64,000 nucleotides of DNA from Perognathus longimembris pacificus (Eukaryota > Chordata > Mammalia > Rodentia > Heteromyidae), in contig NC_063162.1 in the NCBI RefSeq assembly GCF_023159225.1, forward strand, positions 101,634,094 through 101,698,093, read 5' to 3'. The translations under genes and the position numbers were made by a program. Each line of letters starts with the position of its first letter. Positions within the stretch are counted from its first letter, which is position 1. Below are positions 1-13,611 of this stretch, in pieces. The notes beneath the pieces are model-generated. The model searched no databases. It was not told the DNA's origin and was given only the letters and a program-made list of their open reading frames with translations.

Positions 1-106
1 GTAGGGCCTGGAGTCAGACTACCCAAGTATAAACACTGCTCTGCTTTCCAAGTATGTGATCTTGGTCTCTTTGTGTCTAATTTCTTACATATAAAATGTA
101 GTTGCT

Positions 107-180
107 CAGCTAGGGTGTGGCTCAAGTAATAGAGTGCTGGTAAGGCCCTGAATTCAAGTCTTAGCTTTAGGGGAACAAAA
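107..180 (+). mobile_element. ID-like tRNA-derived SINE fragment
   Basis: Contains GTGTGGCTCAAGTAATAGAG (box A-like) and CTGAATTCAAGTC (box B-like) followed by an A-rich tail. It resembles the right half of the composite SINEs elsewhere in the window but is diverged. Confidence 0.5.
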
Positions 181-236
181 CATGAATGTTAATTTGATCT
201 CCATCAGTCCATCAGTCATGAGTAAAGTCATATGAC

Positions 237-239
<3 letters not shown>

Positions 240-290
<51 letters not shown>
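240..290. repeat. (AC)n microsatellite
   Basis: About 24 uninterrupted CA dinucleotides in the PIK3CG intron. Confidence 0.98.
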
Positions 291-291
<1 letters not shown>

Positions 292-343
292 CAGTAAATC
301 ACTTGCAACTTTGAAATAAGCTAGCCTTCAATAAGTTGTATCT

Positions 344-557
344 AGGGCTGGGGATATAGCCTAGTGGCAAGAGTGCCTGCCTCGGATACACGAGGCCCTA
401 GGTTCGATTCCCCAGCACCACATATACAGAAAACGGCCAGAAGCGGCGCTGTGGCTCAAGTGGCAGAGTGCTAGCCTTGAGCGGGAAGAAGCCAGGGACA
501 GTGCTCAGGCCCTGAGTCCAAGGCCCAGGACTGGCCAAAAAATAAAAAAATAAAAAA
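344..557 (+). mobile_element. IDL-Geo SINE, full length, young
   Basis: Left half is ID-like, with box A GCCTAGTGGCAAGAGTG and box B GGTTCGATTCC. The right half has a second tRNA-like pair (TGGCTCAAGTGG, GAGTCCAAGGCC) and ends GGACTGGCC plus an A-rich tail. A perfect 14-bp target-site duplication, AATAAGTTGTATCT, flanks it at 330-343 and 558-571. It reads identical over about 195 bases to the copy at 63663-63877. Confidence 0.93.
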
Positions 558-828
558 AATAAGTTGTATCTATCATTAAAATAAGGAATGAGAACAAAGC
601 ATTCCCACAAGACCAATAATTCTAAAAAAGTGAAATAAGGCACTAATATCTTTAAAAATGCTCCTCAGCAAACCCATCAAGACAAAAAATAAAAGGGTTT
701 CCTCCTTTTTGAGATAGCTTCCTCAGATCTACTTTGACTAACCATGAAACTCTGAACAAGGAAGATCTGTGGACAACTGAAAGGGTGCCTGTGTACATGC
801 AAGTTAATCCTGCCACTAATCGATCACC

Positions 829-2843
<2,015 letters not shown>

Positions 2844-2965
2844 GGGGACTAGTCGGGAAACACAGGGTGTGGTTACAGAAAGGCTTTCCCTGGGCAGTTC
2901 CTTCCAAGATGCAGGGAAAGGGGCCTGGACTTGCACTCTAGGTCCCAGATGGACTAAGTAAGCTA

Positions 2966-3227
2966 CTTTTTTTTTTCTTTCTGGAGGCGGGTACTGGTAT
3001 TGGGCCTTCAACTCAGGGTCTAGGTGGTATCCCTGAGGTTTTTGTTTGTTTCTTTGTTTTGGCTTTTCTTTTTATTTTTGCTAAAGGCTAGGGCTTGAGC
3101 CACACCTCCACTTCCAGCTTTTTGGTACTTAATTGGAGAGAAGAATCTCTCTGGGCTGGCTTGGAACTGCAATCCTCAGAATCCCAAGTATCTAGGATTA
3201 CAGGGTGAGCCACCAGTGCTTGGCTCT
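2966..3227 (-). mobile_element. B1-Geo composite SINE in PIK3CG intron 1
   Basis: Poly-T at 2967-2977 is the reversed A tail. On the minus strand a 7SL/B1-like head (GGTGGCTCACCCTGTAATCC) is followed by an A-rich linker and a tRNA-like tail (GGTGTGGCTCAAGCCCTAGC). It is diverged, so an older copy. Confidence 0.8.
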
Positions 3228-4880
3228 TGATACTTTCATGTTGGAAAGTGTTTATGGAAAAAAATGTCTAAAAGACTCATCTGGTACAATATCTGACATA
3301 TACTAGCACAAAACACAGCTGTTCTTAAGTATACTGGAGGGTACAGGTAGGTAAAACAGCACAGTTAGGAGTCAGGTGCTAGTCTAGAAGGTGCTGGTGA
3401 GGTGCCCAGGCTTTGTAAATAAGCCTTTGACTTATTTCCTTTGCTTGGTCTTTCACTTCTTCTCTCACCCAGACTCTGCCCCCAACATGGCTCATGTTCT
3501 CTATTTTCAAACACTCTGGGCCCAGATCTACTCCTAAACTTCCTTTCTTTCCTTTTCTTTTTTTCCTTTTCATTTTAAGCTTTCTCATTAAGAAAAATAG
3601 TTGTTTCATTTGTAAAATTCAAAAATTACTAGAATTGATGAAATTACAAGCAGAACCATTTGAAGATACAGTAAATGATGAATCATGAAATGTGTGCACT
3701 ACCCAGTTGTCACTGCTACATCTGGCCAGTGTTTAAGGGGAATCACTCAAGGCTATATTTGCCTAACAGGAAATGCTAGGTAATTTTAACTTTGTACCAA
3801 TCTCTGCTTTAGATATAATAGGAGATTGAATTTCTGTGCTCCAGTGACCCAGTACTATTTAGGCCCCAAATGATTCTTCATTGTTTTGCTCTAATAGTTC
3901 TAACATTACCAAGAATTCACAAATTGATTTCCACTAAATTATCCACTCTTTATGAAAATATTTAACAGTATCTCCCGTCTGTAAAACATTTTAAGTGTAA
4001 ATATGAAACACTGCAAAAAGAAACCTATCAAATGATTATTGTAATGCTAAGAGTATTAAAATTAAAACATGAAATTAATATTTAATATCACTACATGGTA
4101 GTGCCTATTATCCTAAATAAGCATCGACTACTGAAAGAAAAGTTAATATTTCTGAAAACATTCTCCTAAATCACTGAGGTTAAAGACGTTCATAATTACT
4201 TATTCTCTTAAGCCCAGTAGAACATTTGATATTTACCCCAAAGAACAGTTTGATGCGAAGCTAAGAAAAGCAAGTCGTGCTAGATCTAAATTTATGTTTA
4301 AATCTTGCCTTAACTTATTTTTAAAGTCAATAGTCATTCTCTTAAAATATAATGAAGTTATACTTAGTAAATGAAACCAACTGTCCCAAACAACTGTCCC
4401 TTACAGCTTAAAACATTCACTTTGATTTTTTGCTACATAAAAGATTAATTAAAAAATTAAAAACCATAAGATACATGTAAATAAATGCAACATTGAAATA
4501 AAACATGTACAGATTCAGGCATACAGCAACAAAACATACAAACATACATCCATTTTTGTCTTGGTAATGTCAAATAGTCTGAGACAATAGAAGATTCAGA
4601 AAAAGCATACACTGACCAAATACTCACTGGATGCCTTCATGGTTGAGGCTCTGAAGCTTTCTTCTTTTCTGAAATGGTGTTAGACTCACTGTAAGTACAG
4701 TGTTTTCTAAGCATGCACTTGTAAGAATATGAAGCCTGGCTGGTATAGCCCTGGCCCTCCCTCTTCCTCCCAAACAAAAACAGAAAAGAGCCAGTGCACC
4801 TGTAAATGATTGCAAGAACCTGTGGATAGTCACAGTCAAGGCTAGACCAGGCAACAAGACATGAAATCCTGATAAAAATA
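3228..4880. other. PIK3CG upstream/intron 1, no gene seen
   Basis: AT-rich single-copy-looking sequence with no recognisable repeat apart from a T-rich run near 3540-3575. On the minus strand a donor-like GTGAGTAT occurs at about 4626-4633, an alternative end for the untranslated first exon; nothing else supports it. Confidence 0.5.
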
Positions 4881-4891
4881 TTCTAGCCAAG

Positions 4892-5101
4892 GAGGAAGTG
4901 TGTCACTATTCCAAGACAGATTAAAAAAGGGCAAAAAAAAAATTGAAGGAAGCAATACCTGGTAGAGCGGAGGAGGTAATGATGCAGATGGTTCATTTGT
5001 TTAATTTTTCTGAAAACAAAACAAATTCAAACCTACCCAGTGTACCTCTCAACTCTTCCGCTTTTCTTGGGCTCCCTTCATATCCAGATGCAGAGGAAGT
5101 G
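4892..5101 (-). promoter_or_regulatory. Candidate PIK3CG first exon / promoter region
   Basis: The identical 9-mer GAGGAAGTG, a classic PU.1/ETS-type box, occurs at 4892-4900 and 5093-5101 (both written on the plus strand), and CGGAAGAG lies on the minus strand at 5052-5059. Between them the minus strand reads TACCAG then GTATTG at 4964-4953, a weak donor that could end an untranslated exon at 4959. From memory, human PIK3CG has its untranslated exon about 2 kb upstream of the ATG, which fits. Expression in myeloid cells makes PU.1 plausible. The motifs are seen; the function is inferred. Confidence 0.3.
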
Positions 5102-5636
5102 TTGCAGTTACCAGGAAGGAAGTTTTAACCAAGTTGATTATACATGTGATTGCTCATTTTAAAAGTGTCAGAAATGCATTTCCTGTTAAAGCACAGAGAG
5201 CAAGAAAAAGAGAGAGAGCAGTGTTTACCTTTTGTTTTTGCTCTTTGAATGAATGTTTCAAAAGCCATGAGAGACTGAGAAACATTAACATTAGGGATTC
5301 AAACAAAAATATGCATGAAACATAAATGAAGTATGGGTGTAGCCAGTTATAAGAAGAAACAGCCTCATAACCATACTATTGTATCCCTTGCTAGGAAGAG
5401 TTCAAGAGCTAAATAAAACCTATTTCCTTCATGGGAATTCAAATAAACTATGGTTCATACACTGTCACTGAGGGGCAGGGAAAGGAAAACTATTGATCTT
5501 GAACACTGAGTTAAAGAGCTAGGTATTTTCAAAGAGAAAATCTAGAAGCTAATTTCCTTAGCTCAATAAGATCTACACCTGCCCTATCTTCAGAGCATTT
5601 AGGGCCCAAAATGTTACTAGCTCACTAGCTTATTTA

Positions 5637-5639
<3 letters not shown>

Positions 5640-5678
<39 letters not shown>

Positions 5679-5695
5679 AAGCACGCGTGCATGCA
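5640..5695. repeat. (GT)n microsatellite with GC-containing end
   Basis: About 19 TG dinucleotides followed by an alternating purine-pyrimidine stretch (GCACGCGTGCATGCATGTG). Confidence 0.97.
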
Positions 5696-6190
5696 TGTGT
5701 GCTGTGTTGAGAGTGGAAACTTACTGTAAGTAATGGTTATTTGAAGACAAAATAGAAGGAGGGTGCTTATTATCCTGAGAAATTTGGGGAGCTACACTGC
5801 TACAGCATCAGGTAGATGTCCCTCACGGAATTAGCAAACACAGAAAAGTCATCCTGAATTATTCTTAAAGCAGAACTATATATTTTAGGCCACCTCAATT
5901 TCTTCTAGAATCCCCAGGCATGGTCAGATGCCAAACTACTGCCCTCTCTTCTTCATTCTGGGATCCCAACACCAGAGTTTGCCCTCCATCCTGGGCTCCC
6001 ATGAACTGCTGCTGAGCTCCAGGTACAACTAGAAGGATGAAGTTGGCCTCACAAATCTCTTGGAAGTATGTAATTATAAGTCTTAGAAGTATGTAATTAT
6101 AATTCCCTCTGAGCTACTCTGATATCAAGATAATGATTCTTTGATCTGTTCTATCTCCTTTTGTACAATCCCCTCAGGTTTTAATTTTTA
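5696..6190. other. Non-coding flank, nothing recognised
   Basis: No gene or clear repeat seen. A 16-base near-duplication (AAGTATGTAATTATAA) occurs at 6063 and 6087. Confidence 0.5.
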
Positions 6191-6600
6191 TGACTGTGCT
6201 CTAATAGCTGACATCCCTAAGCCAAGGCTACCTTCCAAATATTCAGAGGAGACTGCAAGGGCTGCAGAATGGAGACCGCCACTTGGTTCAGAGAGAAAAG
6301 AGTTTACTGTGAGAGCACTCTTAGAGCTGGAACTCATGGCTGAGAGAGATTATATAGGGAAGAGTGCAAATGAGGCGTGACCATAGCCTGACTGAGCCTG
6401 GGGGACCTCGCACTGCCCCCAGGTGTGCAGTGACCAGTTCTACCTGGTGGTTACAGCTGCTGGGCAGGGACTTCTAGGGAGGGCCACGTGCTGTTTTGCA
6501 CTGGAAGAGAACAAAGGCGAAGGGGTCTACGTGCAATTTTCATGGAAAGAAAACAAAGGGAAGGGGCCATTATTCCTGGGCAGACCTAACAGGAACTTAC
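6191..6600 (-). mobile_element. Possible degraded LTR
   Basis: GC-richer than its surroundings, with an antisense polyadenylation-like stretch (AGAGAAAAGAGTTTACTG) and candidate LTR-like CA end at 6590. No target-site duplication was found. It could instead be an unrelated old repeat. Confidence 0.3.
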
Positions 6601-6637
6601 TTATCTTCCCAAAGCATATTCCCATATAAGAATACTT

Positions 6638-6885
6638 CTGCTGGACACTGGTGGTTCACACCTGTAATCCCAGCCTCTAAGGAGGCTAAAGTCTGAGGCT
6701 CAAGGTTTAAAGCCAGACTGGAAAGAAAAATCCATGAGACCTTTGCCTCCAATTAAGCACAAAAAAGCTGAAAGTGAAGCTATGTGTCTAGCTGTAGAGT
6801 GCTGGCCTTGAACATACAAGCTCAGAGACTGCACACAGGCCCTGAGTTCAGGCCCCCAAATGGGTGTAAACAAAACAAAACACGT
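6638..6885 (+). mobile_element. B1-Geo composite SINE
   Basis: 7SL-like head (CTGGTGGTTCACACCTGTAA), linker with CCATGAGACC and CCAATTAAGC, then the tRNA-like tail ending CCTGAGTTCAGGCC and an AAAC-rich tail. Confidence 0.8.
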
Positions 6886-8304
6886 CCCTGAAGAGGCTAG
6901 CAGTGTTAGAAATGTCAAGATTGGCCAGGTCACCACACTACTGCCATCAAATCATAATGTCATAGTTATCAAGCTATAACGGTGACCCTTGGAGGTAAGA
7001 ATGAGTTTTCAGATGGGAGGGTTAATCTCAGAAGGACCATGAATATGGCTAGTTCTATTTCCAGACCATTTAACAGTAAGTGCTAGACTAAGGGTCTTGG
7101 GACCTTTTGCATCTGAAGTACTGTTGAAGTATTCAAATAATCTCTGCGTTATGACTAAGCTTGCAAATTCTTCAGGCTTTATTATTGGTTTGAAATTGAC
7201 AGTGCAGTGGTCTTCCTTAAATCCTAATATAGCCAAATTTCAGAAATTTGACTACATATGATGAACGTTTCCAAGCAGCAGTAATGGCAAATACCCCTTC
7301 CTCTGGTGTGAAACTCTTTGCATGTCAAGGCTGTCTTTCCTAATGAGATTATTTGGTTAGTAGAAATAAACATCATCATTTTCTGTTTATTTACATATTG
7401 CTTCATTTTCCCCTGTATGAATCTGCATGGAGCTAGAACTTGGTCTTAAATATTCTGGGCATGAAAATCATTTTGGTTGAAAACAAATGCAAAAGGCGTG
7501 GCCTGCTATATCGCATCCAATTATCATAGGAATGCCAAGATGTAATGGATTTGAAAACAAAAGGTAGGAAGTTATTGATGAGGAAACACGAAGTACTAGA
7601 ATTACTTTTTGATATCAATTTGAGGAAGGCTCTTTGCAATGGACTTCAGAGAGATTTATGGTGTAGCTGGGGAGACAGAATACCATGCAGATGAACACAT
7701 ACATGCAGTGTGATGGCATGTGGTCATACTGGCCTAACAGCATTGTGGTGTTGAGGAATCTAGGGTTCCATGACTCCTGCTCCCTTTGCTATTCTCACAC
7801 AGGCTGTTTCATCTCTCTTGGCTTTTGAATCTACCAAAAGGATAACAACCATCCTATTAATCTGTCTCCTAGGAAGTTGCTAGATATCATCAACTCTTAA
7901 CAGAATAAAATCATTTTAAGTACACTCTAATGTTTTAGCTGCTCTAGCAGATATGAAACCTAAGGCATCTCACCAACACATGACATACAGAGGAGGAAGA
8001 GGCCTTGTCATCTTGTGTGCTTCTTTTTTAGAGAGGAAAACCTCCCCAGAGGCTTCCTTCATTCTTGTGTCTGTGACCAGAATTATGTTAAGTGCCCATC
8101 CATATCCAGCCAATCAATGGCAAGAGGGATAGAGTTATGTGAGTAATCTGAGCTAATCAGGATGTGCTCCAACATCATAGCTGGGCAGAGAATGGTGTAT
8201 GCAAGAACAAAGCATCCATGTTCTGACACTAAGAGCAAAGAAGGAGTGTCGAATAGTACAGGAGAGGATACCACAGCCTTAAGCAACTAAGGAGGCAGGA
8301 TAAT
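6886..8304. other. Non-coding flank, nothing recognised
   Basis: No supportable gene. Short open frames occur on both strands, lack splice or codon support, and are ignored. Confidence 0.5.
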
Positions 8305-8342
8305 CCTCCCCCTCCCCCTCCCCCTCCCCCTCCCCCTCCTCC
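8305..8342. repeat. (CCCTCC)n simple repeat
   Basis: Six or more near-perfect CCCCCT units. On the minus strand it directly follows the 3' end of the SINE at 8343-9105, so it is probably an expanded tail. Confidence 0.9.
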
Positions 8343-8560
8343 ATTTGTTTTTCTTCAATGGTACTGGAGTTTGAACTCAAGGTCCCTTGATTGCTAGGCA
8401 CCCTACTACTGAAGCCATGCCTCCAATCCTTATTGCTCTGGTTGTTTTTGAAATAGGGTCCTGTTTTTCCTGACCTGCTTCCCCCAAGTCTTCCTGAACA
8501 GTGAGCTTCCTATTTATTTTACTTTTGACTGCTAGAATGATGTATAATTACTACCATACC

Positions 8561-8970
8561 AGCGTGTGTGTGTGTGCGCGCACTGGTACTAGAGCTTAAA
8601 CTCAGGGACTCTTGCTTGGATCTTTTGCTCACATCTGGTGCTCTTATCACTTGAGCTACAGCTCTAGCTCCAGAATTTTGCTGGCTAATTGAAGTTAAGA
8701 ATTGCTTGTTAGGCTAGGGATATGGCCTAGTGGCAAGAATACATGTGGCACCACATATACAGAAAATGGCCAGAAGTGGCGCTGTGGCTCAAGTGGCAGA
8801 ATGCTAGCCTTGAGCAAAAAGAAGCCAGGGACAGTGCTCAGGCCCTGAGTACAAGGCCCAGGACTGGCAAAAAAAAAAAAAAAAAGAATTGCTTGTATTT
8901 TTCTGATCTGGCTACAAGCCTCAATCCTTAAATCTCAACCTCCTAAGTAGCTAGATTATGGTGCCTGGCC
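8561..8970 (-). mobile_element. B1-Geo composite SINE nested in the trimeric SINE
   Basis: The tRNA-like tail (8572-8675) and 7SL-like head (8897-8968) read on the minus strand and are separated by the IDL-Geo insertion at 8710-8883. A short TG-rich run at 8565-8580 is its expanded tail. Confidence 0.7.
8710..8883 (+). mobile_element. IDL-Geo SINE, internally deleted
   Basis: Flanked by a perfect 13-bp duplication AAGAATTGCTTGT (8697-8709 and 8884-8896). The left ID-like half lacks about 40 bases between GGCAAGAATACATG and TGGCACCACAT, including box B. The right half is complete and a poly-A run ends it. Confidence 0.88.
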
Positions 8971-9105
8971 ACACCCAGCTTTTTATGGGTTAGGATGAGG
9001 GTCTCATGAGCTTTTTAACCTGGGCTGGCCTTGAACAACAATCCCTCTCAATCTCAGTCTCTTTTGTAGCTAGGATAATAAATGTGAGTCACTGTGCTCA
9101 GCTCA

Positions 9106-9584
9106 CTCTCCTTGTTATTAACAGAAATAGGCAATCAAGTGCCTATTTCTCAATTAAACTGCACAGTTTAAGTTTGCACGTTTAAAAAGTACCTCACACA
9201 TTTCTAGAAACAATTTTTTTTAGTAAGTAGCTTTTTAAAAATCCCAGTTACTTAGCATGGTATTACATTATGCACAGTACCTTTCATGATCTTTCCTTAA
9301 CAATCTGCCTCAACTTGCAAATCACCTGTACAATTGAATGAGAGTGGTCTCTGTTCCCATACTTACTGGGTCCTTCCACATTTGTGCCTCTGAGTGCCAT
9401 TCCCTGTATCACTTTCAATATTCTGTCCTCTCCTGTCCAGTCTTCCCTCATTCTCTGGGTCATTTAACCCATACTTGCTTTGCCACTACTCAGGTTGAGT
9501 AATCTTCCTCTTGGAGGGCTACATTGGTAGCTACCTCAGTAACAACATACAACAACAGTCAATTGTTGTTGCTCTATCTATGTG
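9106..9584. other. Non-coding flank, nothing recognised
   Basis: No gene or clear repeat seen in this stretch. Confidence 0.5.
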
Positions 9585-9750
9585 TCCTAATGATTCTAAG
9601 CACTTGAGCATGTCCATTCATTCCAAAGAGAGGGCACTACTGTCATCTTTATGTGTAGATGATACAAACAGGCACAGAGAGGTCAAGTGGCTGCTTCAGG
9701 CTTCACAGCTGGCCGGCAGCAGCTCTAGCATTATGCTTCTCTCAGGGGAG
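9585..9750 (-). mobile_element. MIR (ancient tRNA-derived SINE)
   Basis: Plus strand shows the typical reversed MIR core: CAGGCACAGAGAGGTCAAGTG, then CACAGCTGGCCGGCAGC, preceded by TAGATGATACAAAC in place of the usual cagatgaggaaac. Confidence 0.75.
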
Positions 9751-12700
9751 GACAGCTGTTACGTGGCTGCCTTTTCTACCAGATGTTTGAGTTCTTTAAG
9801 ATGAGTGCCAGCTATGTTCATTGCTCTGATCCCCAGGGCTTACAACACATGAAGCAACACATGTTTGTGGAATGGATAGTTTTATTCATTGTCTTTCTCT
9901 CTTTCATTCTCTGTCACTCATCATTGGAATCCTTTGTATTTACAGACACAGTGCCAGAAAGCTTTCCAGACCAATTAAATTCTGGACAGTGACTCTTTTA
10001 CACTGAACCACTTGACCTAAAACACTGCAATTTGACTCCTATTCAAACACACTGGAACATGGAGGGAAATGCACTGTGAACTTAAGGACACCAGTTTGAC
10101 TAACATAAGGAGACACAATGCTTTAGAAATATGTCCTCTAGAGCCATTCTGCAGATCCAATCTATTGGTTTTCTTTGCTGCATTGGCTGACTTATATAAA
10201 GACTCCTTGTGAGTCAGAAATTCTCCCAGGAAAGTAGCTTATAGGACACACCCCTGGGACTCTGCCTTCAGGATGATCAGAGATTGTCAAGGATTTTTAC
10301 TGACTTGCTTACATATAGAATTGGCTGCCTACCTATGCACCCTTTTCCACACATACCTGATCCTAACTTATTTCCAAGCTAGCTGTGATTCCTTCATTCA
10401 TCATTCATGGTAATTTATTTTTCTGATCAAGGACATCGCCTGGAAGAGAGGAAGATGTGGTAGATCTGCTGGCTGGGAGGGAGTCTGTTCTCAAAGACCT
10501 GATCACAAGGCTACAGTGACATGGCAGCAGAAGCTCCTTCTCAAGCCTCCCAAAGCCAGCTTGGCCTGCCTTTTCTGGAAATACCCTTTATTTGAAATGC
10601 TTCATCACATGAGAGGGTCCTGCAGATCTGGAAAGGCCCTTTGGGATGTGAGAGCTCCAGTTGCCCTGGGGTGTGGCCCCAGTCTCTGTGTCTCCTTTCT
10701 GGAACAGATATCGGAATGATCACCCTTTTGCTTTTCTTCCTTCTTTCTTGTCTCCCTTCATTCTCTTTAAAAATCAGTATTCACTGATTTGAAGGAGAGG
10801 GGCTTCTAAATTGAAGGGTTTTCTTAATAGGTTGCACGCTTTGTGTGAGATCAGTTTGTAAAATTCATCAGGTTGCCCAAGCAATGGACACTTTTCTGTA
10901 TGTTATGTGCCAATAGAGGTAAAGAAAAAACAGTCTTATTTCAGGTGTTTACTAAAACAAAAAACAAAACAAAACCTAAAAGCTTAACTTTCCATGCTTT
11001 CTTCAACATTAGAATGTCATCCTATCTCCCCCTTCCCCCTCCCCTCAATTTTTGAACTTTCCAGTTTAAGGTGGACGTCAGTTCTAAGCTATTGTATTTG
11101 CCTCTCACAAGCTCTAATTTCTGCCTAGTCACCCCATTTGTTTTTGTTAGTTTGGAGGGCTAGGGAACTAGGTAGAATATCAGAAAGAAAACTCAGTCAC
11201 TTTTGGACTTATTTGGAGGGCATGGGTCTCTCATCTGAGTGAATATTTAGGAATTCCACTCCCTCATTCACTAATTGCTACATTCATTCCTTCTTGTTCA
11301 TACATTCCTTTAGCTCATTACTGAATATGTTTTATGTGCCGACACAGGGAGTTCCTACCTGAAGGACACTTGCAACTCTTGCAGGGTAGAAATATTCCCT
11401 TCTTGTCAACTTTATGAAGCTGTGCGCTAGGGTGATAACATTTCACCACTTCCTTTATTTCTCTTCACGGGCCAAACCGGTTTGGAAGGGAAGGAAGCAC
11501 TCATTCAGGACTTAGCTTCTTTCCATTAGTGGTTCTGCTGTCCTCCCCCCAGCCTCCAATGAGTCTGAGAATGGTTTATGTTTCTTGTGCACACTTCCCA
11601 TTGGCCAGACTCTGTCACATGACACACTGAATAATAATAGGGGTAGCTGAACACACAGCCAATCCATCTGACCAGAAAGGCAAGAAAATAAAGTTGGCAA
11701 ACTTTTAACATTATGTTTATTGCAGTGCGTTATAGTTAAAAAAAACTTTAATGAGTATGATAAAAATCTAAGCACTATCATACATCTAATTTCATGCATC
11801 ATGAAACACAGTGTAGCCCCCTGGCCTTAGGTGGCCATTGATAGGATGACTGCATCTTGTCTCTATATTGAGTGGTAATGATAAGTAAAGGCTTTTACAA
11901 AACTAGAAATCAGCGCCCTGTCCTGTTTCCTTTTCCAAATTCCTCTACAACAATGCAGTTGTTTCTTTTTTGCTGTGAAATTCTGTACTAATCAGGCAGT
12001 GCAGTAACCTAGAGACTATGGAAGAAATGAAGAGATTTGTAGATAGCTATGGTATTATGTTGGTTGACCTTTTATTTCCATTTATTTATTACTATCTCTA
12101 ACTAGTTGTACTCAGATTGTTGCCATTCAACAAAGCATTTAGTTGACCTTTTTATTGCCAAGGCCAATCCTAGTTTTTAAACAAATCATAGTTTTGAAGT
12201 GACTTTAAAGTTGTCTCAGGCATGAGAGACTCAGCCTAGGGAGTGGAGGATGGTGTTGGAGATTGTATAAGCCGGGTGTGAAAGTGGCAAACAGCACTTC
12301 CATCTATGTTTCAGTGTCTAGAACCTATTCTGTAACCACATCTGTTGTCAGGATTGTAACTGGAAAAATACATCCTTTGATGTATCAGTAATGGCTCTAC
12401 CTTATAAGATGGTGATGAAGGAGGGTTGTGATTCTTTCGTGACTAGCATTCATGTGTGTCCTAGCTGTGCTGCTAACTTAAAAGTCATTCCAGGACCCTG
12501 ATTGCTCCCAAGTTAGATGTTCTAGAAACACTGATTTTGAGAAAATAAAAGGGTACCTTGCTTTAATATAACAATTCTAAAATCATTAAATGCTTTATGG
12601 TTGTTGGTCTGATAACATACATTTGTTGGATTGAAAGAAGTTCCAGATCTGTGCCATGGTCCAAAGGAAATAGAAGGCCAAGGTAAGTGAGGTTGTCAGT

Positions 12701-13611
12701 GGGGATGGTAGGAAATACTCCAGTTCTCCTAAAAGGCAAGTGTTATGACTACATTCTGGGCCCTCTTTGAAGGTAGAAGTGATCATGTGACTTGGCTTGA
12801 TTAATGGGATCTGAGCGAAATTTGTCTCTGATTTCCTTGTTTCCTTCTTTCTGCTGGTAGAGACCCTAAAAGCATATTCTGAATTGGAACTTTGTCAATC
12901 TGGCTACTAGGGGGACTGGAATCAACATAATTCCCATGTTGGGCTTGTCTATGAGCAAGAAATACACTTGGCTGGTTCCAGATGAAGGGAAGGTTTAAGG
13001 TTCTTCTTGAAAAAAAAATAGACTGACACAATATTTTGGATCAAATTTTATAAGGATGATTTTTACTCAATGAGATTTAAAGCCTTTTTTATGGCAATTT
13101 TTGTTGAAATCACCTTTAAGTGATAAATTATTTTCTCAAATATATTTAATTTTAAAGTGTTTCCAAAGTAACACTGGACACTCCTTTAAAATTTAAATTG
13201 TTATTATAAGGGTGATGTACAGAGGGATTACAATTACATTAGTCAAGTAAATAGTGCATTTCTGTTTATACAATATCACCTCTCACCTTGATATACTTCT
13301 TATCTGGTATTTACATCACAGAAACTACAAGCATTTGTGTAATATTGGACACTTTTAATTAGCAAATTTCTGTCACCAGCAGCTTTCAAGTGAGCTATAT
13401 ATTTTTTCAGTGTTAGCTATAGCTAAATTCTCTTTGTCTTTATGAAATGGTTCCTCCTTGCCCACAGGGATTTGTGTGGCTTTTCTTGGAAACTCCTCCT
13501 TCTTAACCATATTGAAATAATCAGAGTTAACACCAGAGGAGCCCTTTTCTCCTTTTGTCTCTTCAGTTCTGCTTTGAAAGTACTATGCTTAGTCTATCTA
13601 AATTATAGTAT
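9751..13611. other. Long non-coding flank, mostly unique
   Basis: No gene seen. About 9790-9900 and 11265-11380 carry traces of ancient mammal-wide repeat (the second has TCATTCCTTCTTG and TTTATGTGCC, as in elements reading attcattcattc... tatgtgcc). 13010-13200 is AT-rich. This is one of the longest stretches free of young transposons. Confidence 0.5.

Larger units (their letters stand above)
8343..9105 (-). mobile_element. B1-B1-ID trimeric SINE, interrupted
   Basis: On the minus strand: B1-like unit (9105-8971), then after an insertion a second B1-like unit (about 8560-8425), then an ID-like unit with box B (TTGAACTCAAGG on the plus strand, reversed). The two halves are separated by the composite SINE at 8561-8970. 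Same architecture as 14773-15078, 38616-38947 and 51795-52113. Confidence 0.6.

Noticed and set aside
375..415. tRNA gene from the box A/box B pair
   Set aside because: The boxes belong to the ID-like half of a SINE with an A tail and target-site duplication; no cloverleaf gene context.
398..643. Recurring minus-strand peptide with PGPWTQGLSTVPGFF, also at 46086-46337 and 63567-63824
   Set aside because: It is the antisense translation of the IDL-Geo SINE right half, repeated because the SINE is repeated.
8565..8585. Z-DNA-forming GT/GC run as an independent element
   Set aside because: It is the short expanded tail of the nested SINE, too short to single out.
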